Shown here: one piece after another, positions 34,812 to 47,551 of the stretch
How the letters are laid out: every line of letters starts with the position of its first letter
Numbering within the stretch: the stretch's first letter is position 1
Source of the DNA: Neckera pumila
Taxonomy: Eukaryota > Streptophyta > Bryopsida > Hypnales > Neckeraceae
Assembly (NCBI GenBank): GCA_963969595.1
Contig: OZ018408.1
Span: forward strand, 11,281,823-11,345,822
DNA: 64,000 nucleotides
Direction: 5' to 3'
Made by a program: the position numbers and the translations under genes
The notes under the pieces: generated by a model
What the model saw: only the letters and a program-made list of their open reading frames with translations
What the model was told of the DNA's origin: nothing
The model's database searches: none

Positions 34812-35178
34812 AGGGGCTGTCTTTTGAGTGCACAGTGCATTTCAATTAATGCACCACTACCCTCCATTCACTCGAAAGCACCCCCTTTTAATTTTTAATA
34901 TTTTTAATTAGAAAAATAATAATTGACCCGCCTCCCCTTCCTATTGGTAATTCCCAAGGAGCTGGGTACTTGCAAACAATATGGGATATATTGTTTGCAA
35001 TACATAAATTAATCCTATCTGGGACAGATGTCACGATTTGGCTCCATCAACGGCGCTCATTTTTCTCAATCCACGGCTGGGATGGAGAAGGGAGCTTTTT
35101 TTCCAAAAACCATCACACGACTAGTGAATTAATTTTGGGGGGGGGGAGAGTTGGCAGGATGTTCCTGTCATCACAGTA
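34812..35178. other. Insertion of unknown class in the satellite
   Basis: The monomer breaks off after GGTTGGTAGTA and resumes at about GTGGATGGCTCCACG; about 360 bp between is unrelated to the satellite. It includes an AT-rich tract and a run of ten or more G near 35,140. No clear terminal repeats. A possible AGTAG duplication flanks it. Confidence 0.4.
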
Positions 35179-38100
35179 GATAGTGGATGGCTCCACGTTA
35201 GCTGGTATAGAATATTGTGCATGCAATAGTATTTCATAAATAGCTCAATAGACACAAGGAGAAATTGCATCATACTTAACGTGATGTTGAACTTTTCAAT
35301 TCTCTATAAATGACCAATGGGGTCCTTGCTAGTAATGATTGGCTCCACCTCAACTAGTATAGAATATTTTATAAAGCATTCCTACTTCATGAATAGCTAA
35401 ATAGACACATGGAGCAAAGTTCACCCTACTAAATGTGATGTTGGATCTTCCAATATTCTATAAATTGTTGATGCAACCTTTGTTGGTAATAGGTGGCTCC
35501 ACCTTAGCTAACATAAAATATTTTATAGTCAACTCCACCTCATCAATAGCTAAATAGACACAGGGAGCAAAGTGCACCCTACTTAATGTGACATTGAATT
35601 TTCTAATATTTCGTAAATCAATGATAGGGTCTTTGTTGGAAATGGAAGTCTCCATATCAAATGATAAAGGACATTTTTCAAACAACTATATTTTATAAAT
35701 AGCTAAATAGACTTGTGGATCAAAGTGCACCCTACTTAATGTGATGTTGAGTTTTTCATTATTCTATAAATTGCCAATGGGGTCTTGGTTGGTAATGGGT
35801 GGCTCCACCTCAACTACTATAGAATACTTTATACTCAAGACTACTTCATCAACAGCTACATCGACACATGGAGCAAAGTGCACCCTACTTAATGTAATGT
35901 TGCATTTTCCAATATTTTATAAATTATTGATGTAGTCTTGGTTAGGAATGGGTGGCTCCATGTTAGGTGGTATAGAACATTATATACGCAATAGTACTTC
36001 ATGAATAGCTATATAGACATGAGGAGCAAGTTGCACCCTACTTAGTGTGACGTCGAATTTTGAGTATTTCATAAATTGTCGATAGGGTCTTCATTTGAAA
36101 TGGACAACTCCACCTCAAATGGTATAGGATATTGTATACGCAACCCTACTTTATAAATAGCTAAATAGACTTGTGGAGCTAAATGCATCCTGCTTAATGT
36201 GATGCTGAATATTTCAATACTCTATAAATGGCTGATGCAGTCTTGGTGGTAATAGGTGGCTCCATATTTGCTGGTATAGACTATTTTTACGCAATACTAC
36301 TTTATGAATAGCTAAATAGACTCGAGGAAAACTTGCACCCTATTTAACATGATGTTGAATTTTTTCATCACTTAATAAATGACCAATGGGGTCCTTGCTG
36401 GTAATGATTGGCTCCACCTCTACTAGTATAGAATATTTTACAAGCAATTATACTTCATAATAGCTAAATAGACACTTGGAGCAAACTCTATCCTGCTCAA
36501 TGTGATGTTGGATTTTTCAATTTTTTATATTGTTGATGCAGTCTTGGTTGGTATTAGGTGGCTCCACGTTTGCTGAAATAGAGAATTTTACAAACAATTT
36601 TCTTTTGTGAATAGCTAAATAGACACATGGAGCAAAGTGCACCCTACTTCATGCAATGCTGAGTTTTCCAGTAATTTGTAAATGGTTGATGCAGTCTGGT
36701 TGGTAATGGGTGGCCCCATGTTAGCTGGTATAGAATATTGTACACGCAACAGTACTTCATGAATAGCTAAATAGACAGGAGGAGCAAACTGCACCATGCT
36801 ACATGCAACGTTGAAGTTTTTAATATTTCATAAATTGCCAATCGATAGGATCTTCATTGGAAATGGGCAACTCCACCTCAAATAGGATATTCTATACCCA
36901 ACCCTACTTCATAAATAGCTAAATAGACACGTAGAGCAAAGTGCACCTCACTTGATGTGATGCTGAGTTTTTCAATAATTTGTAAATGGTTGATGCGGTC
37001 ATGGTTGGTAATGGGTGGCTCCATGTTAGCTAGTATAGAATATTGTACACGCAACAGTACTTCATGAATAGCTAAATAGACAGGAGGAGCAAATTGCACC
37101 CTGCTACATGTGATGTTGAATTTTTTAATATTTTTAAACTGCCGATTGATAGGATCATCATTGGAAATGGGCAACTCCACCTCAAATAGGATATTCTATA
37201 TCCAACTCTACTTCATGAAAAGCTAAGTAGACACGTGGAGCAAAGTGCACCTTCCTTGATGTGATGTTTAGTTTTTCAATCATTTGTAAATGGTTGATGC
37301 CGTCTTGGTTGGTAACGGGTGGCTCCACCTTAACTAGTATAGAATATTTTGGAGGCAATCCTACTTCATGAATAGCTAAATAGATATGTAGAGCAAATTG
37401 CACCCTGCTACATGTGATGTTGAATTCTTTAATACTTTATAAATTGCCGATTGGTAGGATCTTCATTTGAAATGGGCAACTCCACTTCAAATAGGATATT
37501 TTATATCCAACCCTACTTCATGAATAGCTAAATAAACACATGGAGCAAAGTACATCTTGCTTCATATGATGCTGAGTTTTTCATTAATATGTAAATGGTT
37601 GATAAGGTCTTGGTTGATAATGGGTGGCTCCATGTTAGCTAGTATAGAATATTGTACATGCAATAGCGCTTCATGAATAGCTAAATAGACAAGAGGAGCA
37701 AACTACACCATGCTACATGCAACATTGAAGTTTTCAATATTTCATAAATTGCCAATCGATAGGATCTTCATTGGAAATCGGCAACTCCACCTCAAATAGG
37801 ATATTCTATACCCAGCCCTGCTTCATAAATAGCTAAATAGACACGTGGAGCAAAGTGCACCTCACTTGATGTGATGCTGAGTTTTTCAATAATTTATAAA
37901 TGGTTGATGCGGTCGTGGTTGGTAATAGGTGGCTCCATGTTAGCTAGTATCGAAAATTTGTACATGCAACAGTACTTCATGAATAGTTAAATAGACATGA
38001 GGAGCAACCTGCACCCTGCTAAATGTGTTGTTGAATTTAGTAATACTCCATAAACTGCCACTCAATAGGATCATCATTGAAAATGGACAACTCCACTTCA

Positions 38101-38535
38101 AATAGGATGTTATATACCCAATCCTAATCCATGAATAGCTAAATAGATAGGTGGAGCAAACTGCACCCTGCTAATTGTGACGTTGAATCTTTTAATATTT
38201 TGTAAATTGCCAATCGATAGGATCTTAATTGGAAATGGGCAACTCCACCTCAAATAGGATGTTCTATATCCAACCCTACTTCAAGAATAGCTAAATAGAC
38301 ACGTAGAGCAAAGTACACCCTGCTTCATGTGATGCTGAGTTTTTCATTAATATGTAAATGGTGGATGCGGTCTTGGTTGGTAATGGTGGCTCCATGTTAG
38401 CTGGTATAGAATATTGTACATGCAATAGTACTTCATGAAGAGCTAAATAGATATGAGGAGCAAACTGCGGCCTGCTACATGCGACATTGAATTTTTTAAT
38501 ATTTCATAAATTGCTGATTTATAGGATCTTCATGA

Positions 38536-38565
38536 TAGTAGAAAACCGGGCCCGGTTTTCTACTA
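38536..38565. repeat. Perfect 30-bp palindrome inserted in a satellite monomer
   Basis: TAGTAGAAAACCGGG is followed directly by its complement CCCGGTTTTCTACTA. About 41 bp of extra sequence, including the palindrome, splits the monomer motif GGATCTTCAT / GGAAATGGGCAACTCC found in its neighbours. Confidence 0.85.
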
Positions 38566-41500
38566 GTGTCACTAGAAATGGGCAACTCCACCTCAAATAG
38601 GATATTCTATACCAACCCTATTGCATAAATAGCTAAATAGACACGTGGAGCAAAATGCAACCTGTGTCTTGTGATGCTGAGTTTTTCAATAATTTATAAA
38701 TGGTTGATGCCGTCTTGGATGGTAATGGGTGGCTCCGTATTAGATGGTATAGAATATTGTAAATGCAATAGTATTTCATGAAGAGCTGAATAGACAGATG
38801 GAGCAAACTGCACCCTGCTACATGTGACGTTGAATTTTTTAATATTGTGTAAATTGCCAATCGATAGGATCTTCATTGGAAATGGGCAACTCCACCTCAA
38901 ATAGGATGTTCTATGCCCAACCCTACTTCATGAATAGCTAAATAGACACGTGGAGCAAACTGCACCTTCTTTAACGTGATGCTGAGTTTTTCATAGTTTG
39001 TAAATGGTTGATGTCGTCATGATTGGTAATGAGTGGCTCCATGATAGCTAATGTAGAATATTTTACACGGAATAGTACTTCATGAAGAGCTAATTAGACA
39101 TCAGGAGCAAACTGCACCCTGCTATATGTGACGTTGAATTTTCTAATACTTAGTAAATTGCCGCCTGTTAGGATCTTCATTGGAAATGGGCAACAATACC
39201 TCAAATAGGATGTTATATACCCAATCCTACTTCATAAATAGCTAAATAGACAAGTGGAGCAAATTGCACCCTGCTACATGTGACGTTGAATTTTTTAATA
39301 TTTTATAAATTGCTGATTTATAGTATCTTCATTGGATATGGATAACTCCACCTCAAATAGGATATCCTGTACCCAACCCTACTTTGTGAATAGCTAAATA
39401 GACACGTGGAACAAAGTGCACCTTACTTGATGTGATATTGAGCTTTTCAATAATTTGTAAATAGTTGATGCGGTCTTGGTTGGTAATGAGTGGCTCCATG
39501 TTAGCTAGTATAGAATATTGTACATTTAAAAGTACTTCATGAATAGCTAATTCGACATGAGGAGCAAACTGCACCCTGCTTCTTGTAAGGATGAATTTTT
39601 CAATAATTCGTAAATTGCCGATCGATATGATCTTCACTGGAAATGGGTAACTCCACCTCAAATAGGATATCCTATACCCCCAACCCTACTTCGTGAATAT
39701 TCAAATAGACACATGGAACAAAGTGCACCTTACTTGATGTGATGCTGAGTTTCTCAGTAATTTGTAAATGGTTGATGTGGTCTTGGTTGATAATAGGTGA
39801 CTCCATATTAGCAGGAATAGAATATTGTATAGGCAATAGTGCTTCATGAATAGCTAATTAGACATGAGGAGCAAATTGCACCCTGCTAAATGTGACTTTG
39901 AATTTAATAATACTTTGTAAATTGCCGTCCAATAGGATCATCATTGAAAATGGGCAACCCCACCTCAAATAGGATATTCTATACCCAACCTTACTTCATG
40001 AATAGCTAAATAGACACGTGGAGCAAAGTACACCTTTTTTGATGTGATACTGAATTTTTCATTAGTTTGTAAATGGTTGATGCCGTCTTGGTTGGTAATG
40101 GGTGGCTCCATATTAGGTAGTATAGATTATTGTACATACAATAGTACTTCATGAATAGTTAAATAGACATGAGTAGCAACCTGCACCCTGCTAAATGTGT
40201 CGTTGAATTTAGTAATACTCCATAAACTGCCACTCAATAGGATCTTCATTGGAAATGGACAACTCCACTTCAAATAGGATGTTATATACCCAATCCTAAT
40301 CCATGAATAGCTAAATAGATAGGTGGAGCAAACTGCACCCTGCTAATTGTGACGTTGAATCTTTTAATATTTTGTAAATTGCCAATCGATAGGATCTTAA
40401 TTCAAAATGGGCAACTCTACCTCGAATAGGATGTTCTATATCCAACCCTACTTCAAGAATAGCTAAATAGACACGTGGAGCAAAGTACACCCTGCTTCAT
40501 GTGATGCTGAGTTTTTCATTAATATGTAAATGGTGGATGCGGTCTTGGTTGGTAATGGGTGGCTGCATATTAGCTGGTATAGAATATTGTACATGCAATA
40601 GTACTTCATGAAGAGCTCAACAAGCATAAGGAGAAATTGCACCCTACTTAACGTGACATTGAATTTTTCAGTATCCTTTAAATGTTCAATCGGGTCTTTG
40701 CTGATAAAGATTGGCTCCACCTCAACCAATATAGAATATTGTACATGCAATAGTACTTCATGAAGAGCTAAATAGACATGAGGATCAAATTGCACCCTGC
40801 TACATGTGACGTTGAATTTTTTAATACTTTTTAAATTGCCGATCGATAGGATCTTCATTGGAAATGGGCAACTCCACCTCAAATAGGATGTTCTGTACCT
40901 AATCCTACTTCATGAATAGCTAAATAGACACATGGAGCAAAGCCCACCTCTTTTGATGTGATGCTGAGTTTTTCAATAATTTAACAATAGTTGATGCGGT
41001 CTTGGTTGGTAATGCCTGGCTCAATGTTAGCTGGAATAGAATATTGTACATGCAATAGTACTTCATGAATAGCTAATTAGACATAAGGAGCAAACTACAC
41101 CCTGCTAATTGTGATGTTGAATTTTTTAAAATTTCATAAATTGCGGATCGATGCAATCCTTATTGGAAATGGGAAACTCCACCTCAAATAGGATATTCTG
41201 TACCCAACCCTACTTCGTGAATAGCTAAATTGACACGTGGAGCAAAATACACCTACCTTAATGTGTTGCTGAGTTTTTCAATAATTTTCTAAATGGTTGA
41301 TGCGGTCTAAGTTGGTAATGGGTGGCTCCATGTTAGCTAGTATAGAATATCGTACATGTAAAAGTACTTCATGAATAGCTAATTCGACATGAGGAGCAAA
41401 CTGCACCCTGCATCTTGTGAGGATGAATTTTTCAATAATTCGTAAGTTGCCGATCGATAGGATCTTCATTGGAAATGGGAAACTCCACCTCAAATAGGAT

Positions 41501-43840
41501 ATTCTACACCCAACTCTATTTCATAAATAGCTAAATAGACACGTGGAGCAAAGTGCACCATCTTTGATGTGATGCTCAATTATTCATTCATTTGGTTGAT
41601 GCTGTCTTGGTTGGTAATGGGTGGCTTCATGTTAGCTAGCATAGAATATTGTACACACAATAGTACTTCATGAATAGCTAAATAGACACATGGAGCAAAG
41701 TGCACCCTACTTCTTGTGATGCTGAGTTTTTTAATAGTTTGTAAATGGTTGATGTTGTCTTGGTTAGTAATGGGTGACTCCATGTTAGCTGGTATAGATT
41801 ATTGTACACGCAATAGTCCTTCATGAATAGCTCAACAAGCATGAGGAGAAACTGCATCCTACTTAACGTGACGTTGAATTTTCCAATATTGTTTAAATGT
41901 CCAGTCGGGTCTTTGGTGGTTATTATGGGCTCCACCTCAACCAATATTACAGTATAGAATATTTTACACACAATGATACTTCATATAGACATGAGGAGCA
42001 AATTGCACCCTGCTACATGTGACGTTGAATTTTTTAATATTTTATAAATTGCCGATCAATAGGATCTTCATTGGAAATGGGCATTTCCACCTCAAATAGG
42101 ATATTCTATGACAACCCTACTTCAAGAGTAGCTAAATAGACACGTGGAGCAAAGTCCACCCTGCTTCCTATGATGCTGAGTTTTTCATTAATTTCTAAAT
42201 GGTTGATGCGGTCTTGGTTGGTAATGGGTGGCTCCATGTTAGCTTGGTATAGAATACTGTACACGCAATAGTACTTCATGAATAGCTTATTAGACATGAG
42301 GGGCAAACTGCACCTTGCTAAATGTGGCGTTGAATTTTTTAATATTTAGTAAATTGCCAATCGATAGGATCTTCACTGAAAATGAACAACTCCACCTCAA
42401 ATAGGATGTTCTATGCCCAACCCTACTTGAAGAATAGCTGAATAGACATGTGGAGTAAAGTACACCCTGCTTCATGTGATGCTGAGTTTTTCATTCAATT
42501 TGTAAATGGTTGATGCCGTCTTGGTTGGTAATGGGTGACTCCATGTTAGGTGGTACAGAATATTGTACACGCAATAGTACTTCATGAATAGCTCAACATG
42601 CATGAGAAATTGCACCCTACTTAATGTGACGTTGAATTTTTCAATACTCTTTAAATGTCCAATCGGGTCTTTGTTGGGTATGGTTGGCTCCACCTCAACC
42701 AGTATAGAATATTGTATATGCAATAGTACTATAGGAAGAGCTAAATAGACATGACAAGCAAACTGGACCCTACTACATGTGATGTTAGTTTTTTAATATT
42801 TTGTAAACTGCCAATCGATAGAATCTTCATTGGAAATATGCAACCTTACTTCAAATAGGATATTCTATAACAACCCTACTTCAAGAGTAGCTAAATAGAC
42901 ACGTGGAGCAAAGTCCACCCTGCTTCATGTGATGCTGAGTTATTCATTAATTTCTAAATGGTTGATGTGGTCTTGGTTGGTAATGGGTGGCTCCATATTA
43001 GCTGGTATAGAATATTGTATATGCAATAGTACTTCATGAATAGCTAAATAGATAGGAAGAGCAAATTGCACCCTGCTGCATGTGACATTGAATTTTTTAA
43101 TATTTTGTAAATTGTCGATCAATAGGATCATCATTGGAAATGAGCAACGCCATCTCACATAGAATATTCTTTACCCAACCGTATTTCATGAATAGCTAAA
43201 TAGACACGTGGAGCAAAATGCACCTTGCTTAATTATGCTGAGTTTTTCAATTATTTATAAATGGTGGATGCGGTCTTGGTTGGTAATTGGTGGCTCCATA
43301 TTAGCTGGTATAGAATATTGTACACGCAATAGTACTTCATGAAGAGCTTAGTAGGCATGAGGAGAAACTGCAGCCTACTTAACGTGACGTTGAATTTTAC
43401 AATAATTTTTAAATGACCAATTGGGTCCTTGCTAGTAATGATTGGTTCCACCTCAACTAGTATATAATATTTTACAAGGCAATCCTACTTCATGAATAGC
43501 TAAATAGACACGTGGAGGAAAGTGCACCCTACTAATTGTGATGTTGGATTTTTAGTATTTTATAAATTATTGATGCAACCTTTGTTGTTAATAGGTGGCT
43601 CCACCTCAGCTAGTATAAAATATTTTACAGTCAATTCCACCTCATCAATAGCTAAATGCACACATAGAGTTGAATGCACTCTACTTAACTTTACATTGAA
43701 TTTTCTAATGTTTTATAAATTGTTGATAGGGTCTTTGTTGGAAATGGGCGGCTCCACGTCAATGGACATAGAAACTTTCCAAACAACTATATTTCATGGA
43801 TAACTAAATAGATTCGTGGATCAAAGTGCACCCTACTTTA

Positions 43841-44757
43841 CCCCTAAAGTTCTATGACTATGATTTCACTGAAAATGCTCAAAAACTGCCATTTTTAGAA
43901 CAATCACCAAATCTTTGAAAAAAACTATTTTGACACATCTAACTATAGGATCTTGTAGTGTGCTGACTTAAAAACACGTGGTAAAAATTTCAGAATTTTT
44001 TACCATGTGGATTGCAAGATATAAGCATTCAAATTCATTAAATCATTTTTTTGGCCCTGCAAAAATAGGGCAGCTGCACTTCACAACCTCAATTTTTTAT
44101 GAAAAATTGTCCAAAATGGTGGTGCTTCTTTGGATTTATTTTCCTAAACAAGTTGGCCATAAGCTTGAAAAATTTCAGATCATTTGGAATTGCACACATA
44201 TAGGAAAAAAATAGTAAGTAGATAGTAGTAGAGAATGATTCAAAATACAAAATTGTTTAGAATTTAATTATGGAATTGAAGAATGCTAATCCAATGTTTG
44301 AGACTTTGTGATAAACAATCTTCATCCTATGATTTTATTTTTATTGAAAAATATTGAAAATTGAGTAAGACAATGGACTTTAAAGTTTATTAAGAGTAGG
44401 GAATCCATAATTGCCCGCAAACCAAAAATCCTCATAATTTTTGACTCATTGATCAAAATGGAATGATTCAAAGCTTCCCGAGTATATATAACTATAAAAA
44501 ACCAATTTCAAATTTTTGTTTTTGGAAAAGTGATTATTTCTTATTTGCCTCGACTGCCTTGTTATAGAAAAAAGTAACGTATGAGGCCATAACTTTTTAC
44601 TTGTATTTCCAAATGTCATGAAATTTGGTGCATATGAAAGATATTCCTTGCCCCTACCTTCTATTCAAGCTTGGGCTAAAAATATGGAAATCTCTAGTAA
44701 CATGTACCTACCCAAAATTTCTATGTAGCCAAAAAATGCATGTTGGTCCTGTAGGGG
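43841..44757. mobile_element. TTAA-flanked MITE (family B) inserted in the satellite
   Basis: 917 bp; begins CCCCTAAAGTTCTATGACTA and ends GGTCCTGTAGGGG. The left flank is TTTA (43,837-43,840), the right flank TTAA (44,758-44,761). The uninterrupted monomer reads CACCCTACTTAATGTGATG, so the insertion hit the monomer's own TTAA. This is the intact reference copy for family B. Confidence 0.85.
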
Positions 44758-47551
44758 TTAATTTGATGTTGAATTTTCAATACTCTATAAATTGCCAGTA
44801 CGCTCTTGCTTGGAAATGGATGTTTCCGCCTCTAATGGTATTGGAAATTTTATAAACAACAATACTTTATGAATAGCAAAATAATCACATGGTGCAAAGT
44901 GCACCCTACTTAATGTGATGTTGCGTTTTTCATTATTCTATAAATTGCCAATGAGGTCTTGGTTGGTAATGGGTGACTCTACCTCAACTGCTATAGAAGA
45001 TTCTACACACATTACTACTTAATTCATCAACAATTGAGTGTCAGGTTCAGCAAAGTGCACCCTACTTAATATGATGTTGAATTTTTCATTATTCTATAAA
45101 TTGCCAATGGGGTCTTGGTTGGTAATGGGTGGCTCCACCTCAACTACTATAGAATACTTTATATGCAAGACTACTTCATCAACAGCTACATTGATACACG
45201 GAGTAAAGTGCACCCTACTTAATGTGACTTTGAATTTTTCAATATTTTATAAATTATTGATGCAGTCTTGGTTAGTAATGGGTGGCTCCACGTTAGGTGG
45301 TATAGAACATTATACACGCAATAGTACTTCATGAATAGCTATATGGACATGAGGAGCAAGTTGCACCTTACTTAGTGTGATGTTGAATTTTGAATATTTC
45401 ATAAATTGTCAATAGGGTCTTCATTTGAAATGGGCAACTCCACCTTAAATGGTATAAGATATTGTATACGCAACCCTACTTTATAAATAGCTAAATAGAC
45501 ACGTGGAGCTAAGTGCACCCTACTAATTGTGGTGTTGAATATTTTAATATTCAATAAATGGCTAATGCAATCTAAGCGATTATAGATGGCTCCACATTTA
45601 TTGGCATAGAATATTTTTTAGACAACACTACTTCATGAATAGATAAATAGACATGTGGAGCAAAGTGCACCTTGCTTGATGTGATTATGAAATTTTCAAT
45701 AATTTATGAATTGTTGATGCAGTCTTCATTGGTAATAGGTGGCTCCACGTTAGTTGGTATAGAATATTATACATGCAATAGTACTTCATGAATAGCTAAA
45801 TAGACATGAAGGGCAAACTGCACCCTGCTACATATGACGTTGAATTTTTTAATATTTTATAAATTGCCAATAGGATCTTTATTGGAAATAGGCAACTCAA
45901 CCTCAAACAGTAGTGGATATTCTATATGCAACTCTACTTCATGAATAGCGAAATAGACACGTGGAGCAAAGTGCACCCTGCTTCATATGATGCTGAATTT
46001 TTCAATAATTTATAAATTGCTGATGCTGTCTTGGTTGGTAATTGGTGTCTCTATGTTAGCTGGCACAAAATATTGTACACGCAATAGTATTTCATGAATA
46101 GCTCAATGGACACAAGGAGAAATTGCACTCTACTTAACGTAACATTGAATTTTTCAGTACTCTATAAATAACCAATGGGGTCCTTGCTGGTAGTGATTGG
46201 CTCCACCTCAATTAGTATAGAATATTTTACAAGCAATCCAACTTCATGAATAGCTAAATAGACTCATAGAGCAAAGTGCACTTTATTAAGTGTGGTGTTG
46301 ACTTTTTCATTATTCTATAAACTGTTGATGCACTCTTGGTTGATAATGGGTGGCTCCACCTCAGATGGTGTAGAATATTCTACAGGCAACACTACTTCAT
46401 CAACAATTTAGCGGCTAGGTGGAGCAAAGTGCACCCTGCTCAATGTAATGTTGAATTTTTCAATATTCTATAAATTGCTGATGGAGCCTTGGTTGGTAAT
46501 AAGTGGCTCCACCTCAAGTGGTCTAGGATATTTTACAAACTATGGTATTCTATGAATAGCTAAATAGACTTATGGAACTAAGTGCACCCTACTTAATGTA
46601 ATGCTAAATATTTCAATATTTTATAAATGGCTGATGCAATTCTGGTTGGTAATAGATGGCTCCACGTTTGCTGATATATAGAATATTTTTCATGCAACCC
46701 TACTTCATGAACATTTAAATAGACACACGGATCAACGTGCACTCTACTTAATGTGATGTTGAATTTTTTGATATTCTATAAATTGTTAATGGAGTCTTGG
46801 TTGGTAATGGGTGGCTCCACTTCAAATGATATAGAATATTTTTCACACAACCCTACTTCATGAACAGTTAAATAGACACGCACTCTATTTAATGTGATGT
46901 TGAATTTTTTGATATTCTATGCATTCTTAATGGGGTCTTGGTTGGTAATGGGTGGCTCCACCTCAAATGGTATAGAATATTTTTCACGCAACCCTACTTC
47001 ATGAACAGTTAAATAGACACGCGGATCAACGTGCACTCTATTTAATGTGATGTTGAATTTTTTGATATTCTATGCATTCTTAATGGGGTCTTGGTTGGTA
47101 ATGGGTGGCTCCACCTCAAAATGGTATAGGATATTTTTCAAACAACAATATTTCATGAATAGCTAAATAGATACGTGGAGCAAAGTGCACTTTACTAAAT
47201 GTGATGTTGAATTTTTCAACATTCTATAAATTGAAGATGCAATTTGGGTTGGTAATGTTTGGCTCTACCCTAGATGGTATAGAGTATTCTATACGCAGTA
47301 CTACTTCCTCAACAATTCAGTGTCCAGGTGGAGGAAAGTGCACCCTGCTCAATGTAATGTTGAATTTTCCAATATTCTATAAATCGTTGATGGAGCCTTT
47401 GCTGGTAGTGTGTGGCTCCATTTCAGCTTGGAATAGAATATTCTATATACTATACTACTTCATCAATAGTTAAGTAGACACGTGGAGCAAAGTGCACCCT
47501 ATTTAATATGACGTTGAATTTTCTAATATTTCATAAATCATTGATAGGCTT
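44758..47551. repeat. Satellite array, second block
   Basis: Continuation of the 153-bp satellite after the inserted element. Monomers here resemble those at the far left of the array more than the central dimers. Two adjacent units near 46,879 and 47,032 are almost identical at an offset of exactly 153 bp. The array stops abruptly at about 47,551 inside a monomer. Confidence 0.9.

Larger units (their letters stand above)
33660..43840. repeat. Satellite array, major block (about 153-bp monomer)
   Basis: Head-to-tail monomers marked by AATAGCTAAATAGACACGTG, GAGCAAAGTGCACCCTACTT and GGTTGGTAATGGGTGGCTCC. Landmark spacing is 150-158 bp, with 153 the exact offset between the closest neighbours. 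From about 36.6 to 43.4 kb two monomer types largely alternate: one with GCTGAGTTTTTCAATAATTT / GGTTGATGCGGTC, the other with GACGTTGAATTTTTTAATA / GCCGATCGATAGGATC. This gives a dimer of about 310 bp, with a third type interspersed. Confidence 0.93.

Noticed and set aside
35458..43451. Many minus-strand open frames of 60-139 codons as separate genes
   Set aside because: All are the same satellite monomer read repeatedly and broken by frame changes; kept only as a finding about the monomer's open frame.
33660..47551. CRISPR array
   Set aside because: Regular spacing comes from contiguous 153-bp monomers with no unique spacers between repeats, in a plant-like genome.
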